From: Cytophagaceae bacterium
GTDB taxonomy: Bacteria; Bacteroidota; Bacteroidia; Cytophagales; Flexibacteraceae
Length of the DNA stretch: 64,000 nucleotides
Direction of reading: 5' to 3'
NCBI GenBank assembly: GCA_947458545.1
Contig: CANGYH010000006.1
Location: 62,001 to 126,000 of the forward strand
Part shown: positions 25,323 through 33,770 of the stretch, one piece after another
Numbering within the stretch: position 1 is the stretch's first letter
Layout of the letters: each line of letters begins with the position of its first letter
Notes under the pieces: model-generated
The model's input: only the letters and a program-made list of their open reading frames with translations
Told to the model about the DNA's origin: nothing
Database searches by the model: none
Program-made: the position numbers and the translations under genes

Positions 25323-26768
25323 TTACGCCCCCTGCCCGGCAGAGAAGGCAGGCTCACCGTCAAACGTGCACAGGTTCTCCGTCTTGATGATGTCGAAGCC
25401 TGCGGCAGAGATCTGCTGCTGCAGCGCCAGAATGTCTGCATAGTTGATGGCCTTCAGGTCGTCTGACTTGTAGCGGCAGCGCCAGTGGTCAGTGCAGAAG
25501 GTCTCGGCCATGCCGCCGGGGTACACCTTCACGCCGCGGTTGGTGATCATGTTCAGCTTCAGGCCGCCCGTGTTCAGCGCAGAGAGCTTGTCGCCCAGGG
25601 TGTTGGGGTTGCGGTCTGCGCAGAAGAGGAAGATGTCCACGCCGACGGTTTCCATCTTGGCGGGGGTGGTAGGCTTCAGCTTTACGTGGATGCCTTTGTC
25701 GCTGGCACCTGCGTAAGATACCGGGGCCAGCTTCTCGGGCTTGTGGCCCATGCGGGCAATCACGGCCTGGGCAAAGGCCTGGGTGCCCACTTTCTCTTTG
25801 CTGGTGCCTTCTTTGTAGATGTCGTAGGTGTGGATGCCGTCTTCTAGCGTGCGCAGCCAGGCGTTGTGCACCTTCTCGGCCACATCTCCCTGGCCGATGT
25901 GGACCAGCATCTGCACGGCGCCCAGCAGCAGGCCGCTGGGGTTGGCCAGGTCTTGGCCGGCGCGGCGCGGGGCCGAGCCGTGGATGGCCTCGAACATGGC
26001 CACCTCTTCGCCGATGTTGGCCGAGCCTGCCAGGCCTACAGAGCCCGCAATCTGGGCAGCTACGTCAGAGAGGATGTCGCCATACAGGTTGGGCATCACA
26101 ATCACGTCGAACGCCTCGGGGGTGTCGGCCAGTTTGGCTGCGCCGATGTCCACGATCCAGTGCTCGTTTTCGATCTCGGGGTACTCTTTGGCCACCTCGT
26201 CAAACACCTTGTGGAACAGGCCGTCGGTCTGCTTCATGATGTTGTCTTTGCTGAAGCAGGTCACCTTTTTGCGGCCATAGACGCGGGCATATTCGAAGGC
26301 GTAGCGGACGATCTTCTCGCAGCCGGGCCGCGAGATGAGCTTGAGGCACTGCACCACCTCGTGCGTCTGCTGGTGCTCGATGCCGGCGTAGAGGTCTTCT
26401 TCGTTCTCTCGTACGATGACAACATCCATCTTCGGATGCTTGGTATCTACGTAAGGGGCGTAGCTCACGCAGGGGCGCACGTTGGCATAGAGGCCCAGCA
26501 TCTTGCGCGTGGTTACGTTGAGCGACTTAAAGCCACCGCCCTGGGGCGTAGTGATGGGTGCCTTCAAGAAAACCTTGGTGCGGCGCAGGCTTTCCCAAGC
26601 CTCGGGGGCGATGCCGGCCGTGTTGCCAGAGAGGTACACTTTCTCGCCAATCTCGATCGTTTCGATGGCCAGGCGCGCGCCTGCGGCCTCCAGAATGGCC
26701 AGGGTGGCCTTCATGATCTCGGGGCCGATGCCGTCGCCGTAGGCAACGGTAATGGGGGTAAGTTGCAT
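25323..26768 (-). CDS. icd: NADP-dependent isocitrate dehydrogenase
   Basis: 481 residues. It oxidatively decarboxylates isocitrate to 2-oxoglutarate in the TCA cycle. The catalytic core has ITVAYGDGIGPEIM, GGGFKSLNVTTRKMLGLYANVRP (isocitrate-binding Ser and Arg), RENEEDLYAG, NLYGDILSD (metal Asp) and the cofactor region FEAIHGSAPRRAGQDLANP. A C-terminal extension of about 140 residues after residue 340 (VGVDIFLFCADRNPNTLGDKL, CTDHWRCRY) matches the longer Thermus-type enzymes rather than the 415-residue E. coli type. NADP rather than NAD preference follows from that family. A hairpin terminator follows. A CATCTTTG box at 26900-26893 may be its promoter, with a leader of about 120 nt. Confidence 0.95.
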   Translation of the reverse strand: MQLTPITVAYGDGIGPEIMKATLAILEAAGARLAIETIEIGEKVYLSGNTAGIAPEAWESLRRTKVFLKAPITTPQGGGFKSLNVTTRKMLGLYANVRPCVSYAPYVDTKHPKMDVVIVRENEEDLYAGIEHQQTHEVVQCLKLISRPGCEKIVRYAFEYARVYGRKKVTCFSKDNIMKQTDGLFHKVFDEVAKEYPEIENEHWIVDIGAAKLADTPEAFDVIVMPNLYGDILSDVAAQIAGSVGLAGSANIGEEVAMFEAIHGSAPRRAGQDLANPSGLLLGAVQMLVHIGQGDVAEKVHNAWLRTLEDGIHTYDIYKEGTSKEKVGTQAFAQAVIARMGHKPEKLAPVSYAGASDKGIHVKLKPTTPAKMETVGVDIFLFCADRNPNTLGDKLSALNTGGLKLNMITNRGVKVYPGGMAETFCTDHWRCRYKSDDLKAINYADILALQQQISAAGFDIIKTENLCTFDGEPAFSAGQGA

Positions 26769-26909
26769 GTGTTACGGGTATTGCGCCAATGTGTGGCGGC
26801 AAACTTTTTGTTGTACGAGGCTGCCAGCCTAAGCCCCGGCCGCGCCTTGCAAAAGCAGGCGCCAGGCCAAAGCCCCGGCGGCAATTGTAGCACAAAGATG
26901 AAGCCTAAG

Positions 26910-27320
26910 CTAGGCTGCGGCACGCACCGCCTTTTTGCTGGCCTTGGCAGGCGCTTTTGGGGCCTTGGCCTGCGTTTTTTTGCCTTTGGCTTCTGCCGCT
27001 TTTTTGATGGCGGCAGCCGTAGAAGCAGCCAGGGCAGCCTCGGCAGCAGCCTTGGCGGCCAGCTCGGCCTCTTGCGCAGCCAGGCGGGCCTGGCCTTGCA
27101 GCAGGGTTACCAGCTCGGCTAGGTCTTCTGTCACCAGTTTAGAGAAGGGCACCTTGAGCCCGGCCGCAATGGCCCGCAGCATAGACACGCGTATGTCGGT
27201 ACGGCCCGTCTCTATGCGGCAATAAGTAGCCTGGCTCACGCCTATGGACTTGGCCATATACTCTTGCGTCAGGTTCTTGTACTCTCGGGCCAGTTTGATG
27301 TTCTTGGCGATACGGTCCAT
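26910..27320 (-). CDS. XRE-family regulator with Ala/Lys-rich histone-like tail
   Basis: 136 residues. Residues about 1-65 are a Cro/C1-type helix-turn-helix (LAREYKNLTQEYMAKSIGVS followed by QATYCRIETGRTDI). The remainder is an Ala-rich helix running into a Lys/Pro/Ala repeat (KGKKTQAKAPKAPAKASKK), much like the C-terminal tail of histone H1 or bacterial Hc1-type proteins. The tail probably gives nonspecific DNA or RNA contact. The promoter should lie in the 296-bp gap to the SRA gene, where an inverted repeat (CATAGAT-CAAAA-ATCTATG) sits at 27554-27572. Targets are not known; autoregulation is plausible. Confidence 0.87.
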   Translation of the reverse strand: MDRIAKNIKLAREYKNLTQEYMAKSIGVSQATYCRIETGRTDIRVSMLRAIAAGLKVPFSKLVTEDLAELVTLLQGQARLAAQEAELAAKAAAEAALAASTAAAIKKAAEAKGKKTQAKAPKAPAKASKKAVRAAA

Positions 27321-27553
27321 GTTGGGTAAGTTGTTAACGGCAGTAGGGTGTGTCGTATGATATTAGGCAGCGCCTGGCCCGCTGATGGCCGGCCTCCAGA
27401 AAAAATACCGGCACACTGCCTCCGGTTGCCCCCATGGCCCGGGGCCGAGCGGCTTAGCCTAACAAGGCTGTCTGCACCGGCTGGCAGCAGTGGCCAGGCA
27501 AAAAGCGATGCATCCAACGCAAATTTGGCACCAGAGGACCCAGTTGTGCGGGC

Positions 27554-27572
27554 CATAGATCAAAAATCTATG
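27554..27572. promoter_or_regulatory. Inverted repeat between SRA and XRE genes
   Basis: CATAGAT-CAAAA-ATCTATG, perfect 7-bp arms. It lies 45 bp past the SRA stop and 234 bp before the XRE start, so it is either a weak hairpin after the SRA gene or an operator. The call is by position only. Confidence 0.35.
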
Positions 27573-27616
27573 CAGCATCTGCAAATACCGTGCCTGATGC
27601 AGCCCCAACGCCCCGG

Positions 27617-28057
27617 CTACGAAGGCAATTGCCGAAAGGTGAACAGCAGGATGCCATAACCAGACAGCCCGACCGTCTCTTGCAGGTCTGTTACGCGGTA
27701 TAGGCCGTCGTAGCGGTATTGGGGGCCGGTGTCGGTCTCTACCCGGCGTATGACGCGCACCGGCAGGCCCGTTTGCAGGCTGGTGAGCAGGGCCCTGGTG
27801 CCTGCCGTCAGTTGCTGGTGGGCCACTTGCTTGCCCGAGGCGCGGCTGCGGCCCCCGTGCCCAGGATAATAGATGGTATGGCCCAGATCTACATTGTCTT
27901 CGTAGGCGTCTGAGTAGATGATGGCGTCGGCCCCGTCGGCCGCAGAGCCACTGATGCCCGCCTGCAACACGCCATGCACACCGGCACGCAGCAGGTCTAG
28001 CCGGGTGCGGAAGTGCGCCCCTACTGCCACCCCCTCTGGATGCCCAAAGTGCCGCAT
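27617..28057 (-). CDS. Stand-alone SRA/YDG (5-methylcytosine-reading) domain protein
   Basis: 146 residues that are nothing but an SRA domain: FGHPEGVAVGAHFRTRLDLLRAGVHGVLQAGISG, AIIYSDAYEDNVDLGHTIYYPGHGGRSR, GKQVAHQQL, LPVRVIRRVET and the eponymous YRYDGLYRV. In UHRF1 and in bacterial methyl-dependent nucleases this fold flips out 5-methylcytosine. Here no HNH or other nuclease domain is attached, so it would act as a reader or need a partner. It starts 25 bp after the DUF4290 stop on the same strand, suggesting one transcript, and is followed by the XRE gene. No cytosine methylase was seen in the window. Confidence 0.88.
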   Translation of the reverse strand: MRHFGHPEGVAVGAHFRTRLDLLRAGVHGVLQAGISGSAADGADAIIYSDAYEDNVDLGHTIYYPGHGGRSRASGKQVAHQQLTAGTRALLTSLQTGLPVRVIRRVETDTGPQYRYDGLYRVTDLQETVGLSGYGILLFTFRQLPS

Positions 28058-28082
28058 CGCTAACCGGCCACGGCGCTAGGCC

Positions 28083-28775
28083 TTAGTAGCGCTTGCGCTT
28101 CTTGTTAAAGAATTTCTTCTTTTTGCCACCGCCGCCGTTGTTGGGGCGGGGCTCATCTGGTTGCAGTGCATTGTGGACGAGCTTAAAGTCTCGCGGTAGG
28201 TTAAAGAGGCCTTCTGTCTCTACCCGGGCCAGGTCTACTACAAGCTTGCCGTTGCTAAGCTCGCGGATGAGCTCAACGGCCGAGCGGTTGTCTATCACCT
28301 CACGGTTATAGGCAGCGTAAAAGCCTTTGATGAGCCTGCCAATGGTAACGATGCCCGCCTCGCGCTCTTCATCGTCTTCTGTGGCGGCAACCTTATCAAT
28401 AAGGAGTTGCAGGTTGCGGCCATAGTTTTTGTTGCGGGTGCGCTTGCCGGCAGGCTCTAGCGGCTCTGGCCGGGCGGCCTTCTGGGCAGGGTCTGGCACG
28501 GGGAAGGGGGCCTCTATGTCGAGGTCGTAGCCTGCCATGGCGTAGAGGTGGTCCCAGAGTTTGTGGTAGTAGTCTGCCGTATCGTTGCCGGGCTCTGGGT
28601 TGAGCATGCGCATCAGCTCTATGATGGTGCGGGCCATGCGGGTGCGCTGGTCGCGGTCGGGCGCGGCTTTCATGTGCGCCACCATCGTTTGGATGTTGCG
28701 GCCATACTCGCGCAACAAAATGGGCTGCTCAGCTGGGAAGGTCACCGGAATCGTCTTTTGTGTTGTAAGCCCCAA
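28083..28775 (-). CDS. DUF4290 family protein
   Basis: About 230 residues. No ATG precedes the conserved core LREYGRNIQTMVAHM. The TACCTTTG promoter box at 28801-28794 rules out most of the longer frame (to 29003). A TTG at 28775 gives MGLTTQKTIPVTF, matching the family's usual NTQK N-terminus; a GTG at 28745 is the alternative. The core is helical (RTRMARTIIELMRMLNPEP, DYYHKLWDHLYAMAGYDLDIEAPFP, NYGRNLQLLIDKVA). The C-terminus is a Gly/Lys/Asn-rich basic tail (GGGGKKKKFFNKKRKRY) that may bind nucleic acid. The family is limited to Bacteroidota and has no assigned function. It probably shares an operon with the SRA gene. Confidence 0.8.
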   Translation of the reverse strand: MGLTTQKTIPVTFPAEQPILLREYGRNIQTMVAHMKAAPDRDQRTRMARTIIELMRMLNPEPGNDTADYYHKLWDHLYAMAGYDLDIEAPFPVPDPAQKAARPEPLEPAGKRTRNKNYGRNLQLLIDKVAATEDDEEREAGIVTIGRLIKGFYAAYNREVIDNRSAVELIRELSNGKLVVDLARVETEGLFNLPRDFKLVHNALQPDEPRPNNGGGGKKKKFFNKKRKRY

Positions 28776-28891
28776 TCTACGTAAATAACGGCGCAAAGGT
28801 AGGGCCTGCCTGGCCTGCCTTCTGCTACACCCAATCACCGGCCACCCTGCCTGCGTTATCTTGCCCGGGCCGTTTGGCCTTGCCCACCTAC

Positions 28892-29803
28892 ATGCTCCAA
28901 ACCTTCCCCCTCTGCCAACAGCAGAACCGCATCTGGATAGACCTGGAAAACCCCACCGAGGCCGATATCCACCAGATCGGCCGCGAGCAGAAGCTAGACC
29001 CACTCTATCTGCAAGACGTGTTGCAGCCAGACCACCTGCCCAAGTGGGAGTACAACGAGGAGCAGGACCAGTACTTCTTGATTGCCCGATACGCAGACCC
29101 CGAGGCCAAAGGCACCGACGATACCATCCATACGCTGACGCGGAAGATTGCCATCTTCATTACCAAGGCGCGCATCCTGACGATACACCGTGGGCATGTA
29201 CCCTTTCTGGTAGAGCTGCAGGGCCGCGCCACAGACCCCCAAGGCAAGTACCGCAAGCCCTTCCACCTGCTGTGCCGTGTGCTCAAAGAGGTCTTCCGTA
29301 CCTACGAAGACCTGGTGGTAAAAGCCGGCACCGAGCTGGAGTTTTACGAGGGCAAAATCTTGCAGAACAAAGCCCTGCCCCCTTTCCTCAAGGGGTTATT
29401 CAAAATCCGCAGGCGCAGCTCTGTGGTGCGCAAGGTGCTGCTGCTGAGTAAAACGCTGCTAGACGCCATCCGCGACATAGACGAGGCCGACCCCATGGTG
29501 CAAGACACGCGCGACATGTACGTCCGCATCGAAACCCTCTCAGAAGACCTCTACGAGCGCTCGGCCACCCTCATATCCATGCACCTGGCCCTGGCAGACC
29601 AGCGCGCCAACCAGGTGATGAAGGTGCTGACGGTGTTTTCGGCCTTCTTTCTGCCCAACACCTTCATTGCAGGCATCTATGGTATGAACTTCGACAACAT
29701 GCCCGAGCTGCACACCACCTGGGGCTACTTCGGTGCCCTGGGCCTGATGGCCACCGTAAGCGTGGGCATCTACGCCTGGTTTAAGCGAGAGGGATGGCTG
29801 TGA
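28892..29803 (+). CDS. corA: CorA family magnesium/divalent cation transporter
   Basis: 303 residues from the ATG at 28892 (MLQTFPLCQQQNRIWIDLENPTEAD). A large cytoplasmic alpha/beta funnel (to about residue 240) is followed by two C-terminal membrane helices: VLTVFSAFFLPNTFIAGIYGMNF, with the selectivity motif YGMNF, and GALGLMATVSVGIYAWF. CorA pentamers carry Mg2+ (or Co2+/Ni2+) across the inner membrane. The loop after GMNF is acidic (PELHTTWGYF). The gene is divergent from DUF4290; the intergenic region carries both promoters. Confidence 0.94.
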   Translation: MLQTFPLCQQQNRIWIDLENPTEADIHQIGREQKLDPLYLQDVLQPDHLPKWEYNEEQDQYFLIARYADPEAKGTDDTIHTLTRKIAIFITKARILTIHRGHVPFLVELQGRATDPQGKYRKPFHLLCRVLKEVFRTYEDLVVKAGTELEFYEGKILQNKALPPFLKGLFKIRRRSSVVRKVLLLSKTLLDAIRDIDEADPMVQDTRDMYVRIETLSEDLYERSATLISMHLALADQRANQVMKVLTVFSAFFLPNTFIAGIYGMNFDNMPELHTTWGYFGALGLMATVSVGIYAWFKREGWL

Positions 29804-29806
29804 GCT

Positions 29807-29915
29807 TAAATTAAAAATTGATAATTAAAAATTAAAAATTAGGAAAACAGGCAACAGGGCTAATATTGACGACCTGCCAAGTGTATTAATATTCTTAATT
29901 CTTAATTCTTAATTC
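29807..29915. repeat. AT-rich inverted simple repeats
   Basis: AATTAAAAATTAAAAATT (about 29822-29841) and TTCTTAATTCTTAATTC (about 29892-29915) form mirror-image AT tracts between the convergent corA and lytic transglycosylase genes. Related AT tracts lie at 46330-46363 and 59184-59213. Confidence 0.6.
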
Positions 29916-29919
29916 CCCA

Positions 29920-30996
29920 CTATATGGCCTCCGCTACAAACGCCACCGAGTCTAGGCGGGCAGAGGTAAGGGCGCGCGAGGCACTGTCTTGGCGGGCAAA
30001 CTCGGCCTGGGCAATGCGGCGGTAAGGCTTGCGGTTCACCAGCAGGTGGTAAGCCTTGCCTGCGGGGGGCGTAAGGCTGCGGCCCACCAGCCAGGGGTTG
30101 AGCTCTCGCAGCGTGGCCAGGTCGGTATGATGGCGCTGGGCAAAGTCGGCCAGGCTGGCAATGGGCTGGCTTACGCGCACTCGCTTACAATCGGGCCAGC
30201 CGAGGCGCTGGCGGCCGAGGCTGAGGCCGTAGCTCTCTGGGCGCTCTAGCAGCTCTTTGACGGCCAGTACCTTAAAGACGTAGCGGCCCGTCTCGCCCCG
30301 TTGCCAGAGGCGGTAATAGTCGCGCTGGCCTGCCAGGGCGGCGCGGCGGGCAAAGCGCCCTGGGCCACAGTTATAGCTGGCCAGGGCCGCCGTCCAGCTG
30401 CCGGTTTGCTTTTTGAGCGATTTGAGGTAGCGCGCTGCCGCATCGGTGGCGCGCTCCAGGTGCAGGCGCTCATCAACCTCTTGGTTGATCTGCAACCCCA
30501 CCTCTTGCGCGGGCGAGTGCATCAGTTGCCACAACCCCGTAGCCCCCCGCCGAGAGACGGCGTCATTGTCGAAGGCAGACTCTACGGCCACTACATAGCG
30601 GAAGTCTCGCGGTATGCCGTGGCGGCGTAAAATGGGGTCTATAACCTTAAAGTAGAGGCGGGCCCGGGCGGCCATGTATCGCGTTTGTGCGGGCGCGGTC
30701 AGGTAATGGCGCAGCTCGCGCTCCAGGCGGGCGCGCACGCGGCGTTTGTGCAGGGGCACAGGCTCGCCGGCCAGTGTGAGGGTAGAGGTATTGACCAGGC
30801 TACGAGTCGGCTGCACAGAGCAGGTATCGTAAAAAGGTGAGGGCACAAAGGCCACCGCCTCGCCCGGTGCTGGCTGCGCGGCAAGTACCCACACCAGACA
30901 GGCGCAGGCAGCCAGCAGAATCAGAACCAGAGGAGAGGCTTTCAACGGTACGCTTGGGCTTGGTTTAGCAGACGTGGTTTCGAGCTTAAAAGGCAT
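29920..30996 (-). CDS. Membrane-anchored lytic transglycosylase (SLT domain, MltD-like)
   Basis: 358 residues. An N-terminal membrane segment or signal anchor (residues about 20-40, ASPLVLILLAACACLVWVLAA) precedes a helical linker and an SLT domain. The catalytic Glu is in YVVAVESAFDNDAVS; GATGLWQLMHSPAQEVGL and AALASYNCGPGRF are the other hallmarks. The C-terminal 90 residues (VSQPIASLADFAQRHHTDLATLRELNPWL) look like a single LysM module for glycan binding. The enzyme cleaves peptidoglycan strands, forming 1,6-anhydromuramyl ends during growth or remodelling. It converges on corA across an AT-rich repeat. Confidence 0.92.
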   Translation of the reverse strand: MPFKLETTSAKPSPSVPLKASPLVLILLAACACLVWVLAAQPAPGEAVAFVPSPFYDTCSVQPTRSLVNTSTLTLAGEPVPLHKRRVRARLERELRHYLTAPAQTRYMAARARLYFKVIDPILRRHGIPRDFRYVVAVESAFDNDAVSRRGATGLWQLMHSPAQEVGLQINQEVDERLHLERATDAAARYLKSLKKQTGSWTAALASYNCGPGRFARRAALAGQRDYYRLWQRGETGRYVFKVLAVKELLERPESYGLSLGRQRLGWPDCKRVRVSQPIASLADFAQRHHTDLATLRELNPWLVGRSLTPPAGKAYHLLVNRKPYRRIAQAEFARQDSASRALTSARLDSVAFVAEAI

Positions 30997-31338
30997 AAGC
31001 TCCGCAAACCATTCTGCAAACTACCGAAAGCAGCTATGTAAGGTTGCAACAATTCTACCAGAAACGATAGCCCAGAGGTACCATAAACCCCTTCTTGTAA
31101 ACACCAATACGCTGATAATCAATACAACCCCCAGGCACGACTGCTTACATAGCCATGTAAGGTTTGGGTATAAAATAGAATTTTAATGCACCCTTTATAA
31201 TCCTATTTCTGCCATAAGCCCAAATCTTACATAGAGGATCGGGGCCATTTCCGGCAATTTTAGACCCTTATAGCCTGCCAAAGCGCAACCTTACATGCCC
31301 CATGGCCGGGGTTTTCGACAAGCGAAATCAGAATCGTG
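30997..31338. promoter_or_regulatory. Gene-free region with iterated TTACAT/ATGTAA motif
   Basis: 342 bp between the lytic transglycosylase start and the end of a small membrane gene, AT-rich, with no gene. It contains ATGTAAGGTTGC (31036-31047), its exact inverse GCAACCTTACAT (31285-31296), the dyad CTTACAT-AGCC-ATGTAAG (31144-31161) and TCTTACATAG (31225-31234). Spacing is irregular. It may bind a regulator of the transglycosylase gene. Confidence 0.5.
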
Positions 31339-31746
31339 CTACTTGCGCAGCCTATAGCCCAAGTGGGGCGACACAAATTGTACTATTAAGCAGGCTGCCC
31401 CAACCCAGATAGGGTGCTGCAGCATGTACAAGTTAAAGACGCCGGCCGCCGTAAACAGGATGGCCATTACCCATGGCAGCCGCGCCGGAGCAGGCTTGGC
31501 GGCCAGGGCGGCGGCTACGTACCCACCGGCAAAGCCTGCCACGGCATAATTGGCTATCAGCAAGAGCAAGGCCTCTACGGGCATGGCTGCCACATAGGCT
31601 TGCCAGGCGGCGGTGTCTTGCGTGTTGGCCGGAGCAGGGGGCAGGCTCACAAGCTTAGGCAGCAGGCCCTCTAGCGACGAGAGCACCACCATAATCACCA
31701 CAAAACCGGCAATGCCAGCCAGCACGTTGCGCAACGTCTTATTCAT
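31339..31746 (-). CDS. Small four-helix membrane protein, unknown
   Basis: 135 residues from the ATG at 31746 (MNKTLRNVLAGIAGFVVIMVV). Four hydrophobic stretches (about 7-27, 55-78, 86-105 and 108-125) with short loops make it an inner-membrane protein. GFAGGYVAAALA and YMLQHPIWVGAACLI suggest a small-pore or DoxX-like bundle, but I recognise no family. The ends carry basic residues (NKTLRN, GYRLRK), consistent with cytoplasmic termini. It follows the 506-residue secreted protein by 42 bp on the same strand and may be its operon partner. Confidence 0.7.
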   Translation of the reverse strand: MNKTLRNVLAGIAGFVVIMVVLSSLEGLLPKLVSLPPAPANTQDTAAWQAYVAAMPVEALLLLIANYAVAGFAGGYVAAALAAKPAPARLPWVMAILFTAAGVFNLYMLQHPIWVGAACLIVQFVSPHLGYRLRK

Positions 31747-31788
31747 GCAGTGCAAGTTAAGGCGGGCCTGCAGGCTTTCGGCAAATCT

Positions 31789-33309
31789 TCAATCGGCCAA
31801 GGGCCGGGTTGGGGCTGTGGCCGGGCCGTCGGGCAGGCGGCTCAAAAAAAAGTAGGCCTGGCCGCTGGCCTCGTCTCGCCCCTGGCCAAAGGCATACACG
31901 GTAGCGCCCTCCTGCACCAGATGCTCTACCGATACAGACTGCCGGCCTGCTATGCCTAGGGCGGCCGGTTGCAGCTCTACCCAGTTATAGGTGCCCGGCT
32001 CCGAGGCATCGGCCAGGGCCATGCGGGGGCCGTTGCCTTGCAGCACAAGTGCGGGCCTGTCTGGCAGTACGATGCTGCGTTTGGCCAGCTCTGGGTGCAC
32101 CTGTGTGGGCAGCGGCAGGCTCTCTACGCCGCGCAACTTGCCGCCGGGCCCAAAGGCCATGCGCAGGGCAAAAGTGGTCTCGTACATGCGCATGCCGCCG
32201 TAGATGTACGGGTACACCGGGCTCATGGCCGTAGAGGGGTAGTGGGTTTGCCGCACCAGGTAGCGCTCTGCCACAAGCGCGAAGCCCCCGCCGGGCAGGC
32301 GCTGCAAGGGGTGGAAGTAAAAGCGGTTGCTTAACAGGTAACTCTGCCTGCGGCGGTACCGCTCGTGGTGGCGGCGGGCCTGCCGGGCAGGCTCAAACCG
32401 CCAATATCCGGCAGAGTCCACAAAACGCGGCAAGACCTGGGGAGCCTGCCAGCGCCGCACCGCCAGCGGCCCTTGCGCGTACTCGGAGCCTCGCTTGCCC
32501 CAGGCACCCAGCCAGAGCCCTTGCACAGAGTCTGTGGCCAGCAGTAGCGTGGTAGGCCCCACCTCCGGCCCAAAACCTTCCAAGGGATGCTCGGCCACAG
32601 GTGCCCCGGCCGTGTAAAGGCGCACCACACTGGGCAGCGGCCCGGGGTTGCGGCCTTTGCGCACAAGCGCCAGCCAAAAGCGGCCCGTGGCGGGCTCTAT
32701 GCCGCAGCCCACCATCCGCGCGCCCTTGTCAGGCCCAAAGGGCAACACCTGGCCCTGGCGTGTGTCTGGGTTTAGGTAGAGGATGAGCGTGGCCGCATCG
32801 GCCACACCCCGAATGTAGGCCCCCAGGTTAGACACCAGTAGCTCCTCAATCTCCAGGTCGAAGGGCAGCAGGTAGCGCTCCGTCTCCAGCCCGGCATCTG
32901 CGTAGCGGAAGTAGGCCAACGTCAGTTGCCGCCGGTGCTGGTTGCCCCGCAGCAGCAGGTAACAACCCAGCCCATCGGGGGCTTCCACGCTTTGGATGAT
33001 CTCTTGGCCCTTTTCTAGGGTGAGGGTAGCTTCCAGCTTTAGGTAGAGAGCCTGGGCATCCAGCAGGCGCACCCGCCAGGTGGGCTCCTCGCGCCGGTAG
33101 GTGCCGGGGGCCCACACCAGCATACAGGCCTTGGCCCCGGTCACCACATAAGTAGGTGCCAGCGCCTCTTTGGCGGGCACAGTATAGATCTTAGGCTCGG
33201 CCACGGGCTGGCCTGCGGCCTGGCATACCCAAAGGGAGGCCATCAGCCCTAGGCAGACACACCGCCAAACGGCCCGCAATCTGAGATGGACATACCCGCT
33301 GCCTGGCAT
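31789..33309 (-). CDS. Secreted protein of unknown function
   Basis: 506 residues with an N-terminal hydrophobic stretch (VWRCVCLGLMASLWVCQAAGQ) ending in a signal-peptidase-like AxG, so probably periplasmic. The rest is beta-rich with repeating short strand pairs (LEATLTLEKGQEIIQSVEAPDGLGCYLLLRGNQ, LAYFRYADAGLETERYLLPFDLEIEELLVSNLG), suggesting a beta-propeller of divergent blades. No T9SS sorting domain and no catalytic motif were recognised. The start at 33309 is the first ATG before the signal. It is the first gene of a probable two-gene unit with the small membrane protein downstream. Confidence 0.7.
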   Translation of the reverse strand: MPGSGYVHLRLRAVWRCVCLGLMASLWVCQAAGQPVAEPKIYTVPAKEALAPTYVVTGAKACMLVWAPGTYRREEPTWRVRLLDAQALYLKLEATLTLEKGQEIIQSVEAPDGLGCYLLLRGNQHRRQLTLAYFRYADAGLETERYLLPFDLEIEELLVSNLGAYIRGVADAATLILYLNPDTRQGQVLPFGPDKGARMVGCGIEPATGRFWLALVRKGRNPGPLPSVVRLYTAGAPVAEHPLEGFGPEVGPTTLLLATDSVQGLWLGAWGKRGSEYAQGPLAVRRWQAPQVLPRFVDSAGYWRFEPARQARRHHERYRRRQSYLLSNRFYFHPLQRLPGGGFALVAERYLVRQTHYPSTAMSPVYPYIYGGMRMYETTFALRMAFGPGGKLRGVESLPLPTQVHPELAKRSIVLPDRPALVLQGNGPRMALADASEPGTYNWVELQPAALGIAGRQSVSVEHLVQEGATVYAFGQGRDEASGQAYFFLSRLPDGPATAPTRPLAD

Positions 33310-33402
33310 AGACTGGTTGTAGGGGTATAACGCCGCACCGGGCGTAAAGATTTACCCCAAGGTACAAACGCCGCAGACTGCCACGTGCAAACCGTTGGTG
33401 TT

Positions 33403-33717
33403 TTAGGCCGTGGGCAGCGGGCCAAACCCGAACCAGACGGCAAACACCTTGTAGGGAGCCTGGGTCCGCAGCCGCTCGTAGCGGAAACGCGCCGTGCGGT
33501 AGGCATACTCGGCCTGCCAGCCCTCGGGCAAGGTGCCCGCGCGCCCTTGCGCCAGCAGCGCACCGGCGGGCAGCGATTGCAGCTCGGCAGGTACGGCAGC
33601 CCTCTGGCCCGAGGCCGCCTCCGCCTGCTGGCGGTAGCGCCTGAAGGTGTGGAAAATCACCCCTGCCCACAGAAAAAAGAAGCTACCCAAAGCCAAAAAC
33701 ACCGGCACGAATCCCAT
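33403..33717 (-). CDS. Small signal-anchored protein, unknown
   Basis: 104 residues from the ATG at 33717 (MGFVPVFLALGSFFFLWAGVIFHTFRRYRQQ). One membrane helix is followed by a basic RRYRQQ stop-transfer, then a cytoplasmic tail with WQAEYAYRTARFRYERLR and an aromatic end (VFAVWFGFGPLPTA). The longer overlapping frame is antisense to the subtilase and was discarded. It lies 53 bp after the subtilase stop on the same strand. Family not recognised. Confidence 0.6.
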   Translation of the reverse strand: MGFVPVFLALGSFFFLWAGVIFHTFRRYRQQAEAASGQRAAVPAELQSLPAGALLAQGRAGTLPEGWQAEYAYRTARFRYERLRTQAPYKVFAVWFGFGPLPTA

Positions 33718-33770
33718 AGCCACAAAGGTCGGGCCCGGGCGGCGGTGCGGCCAAACGGGGGGGGCGCCCC

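Noticed and set aside
25866-27122. 418-codon plus-strand open frame
   Set aside because: Antisense to isocitrate dehydrogenase and the XRE gene; His/Gly-rich composition typical of a shadow of GC-rich codons.
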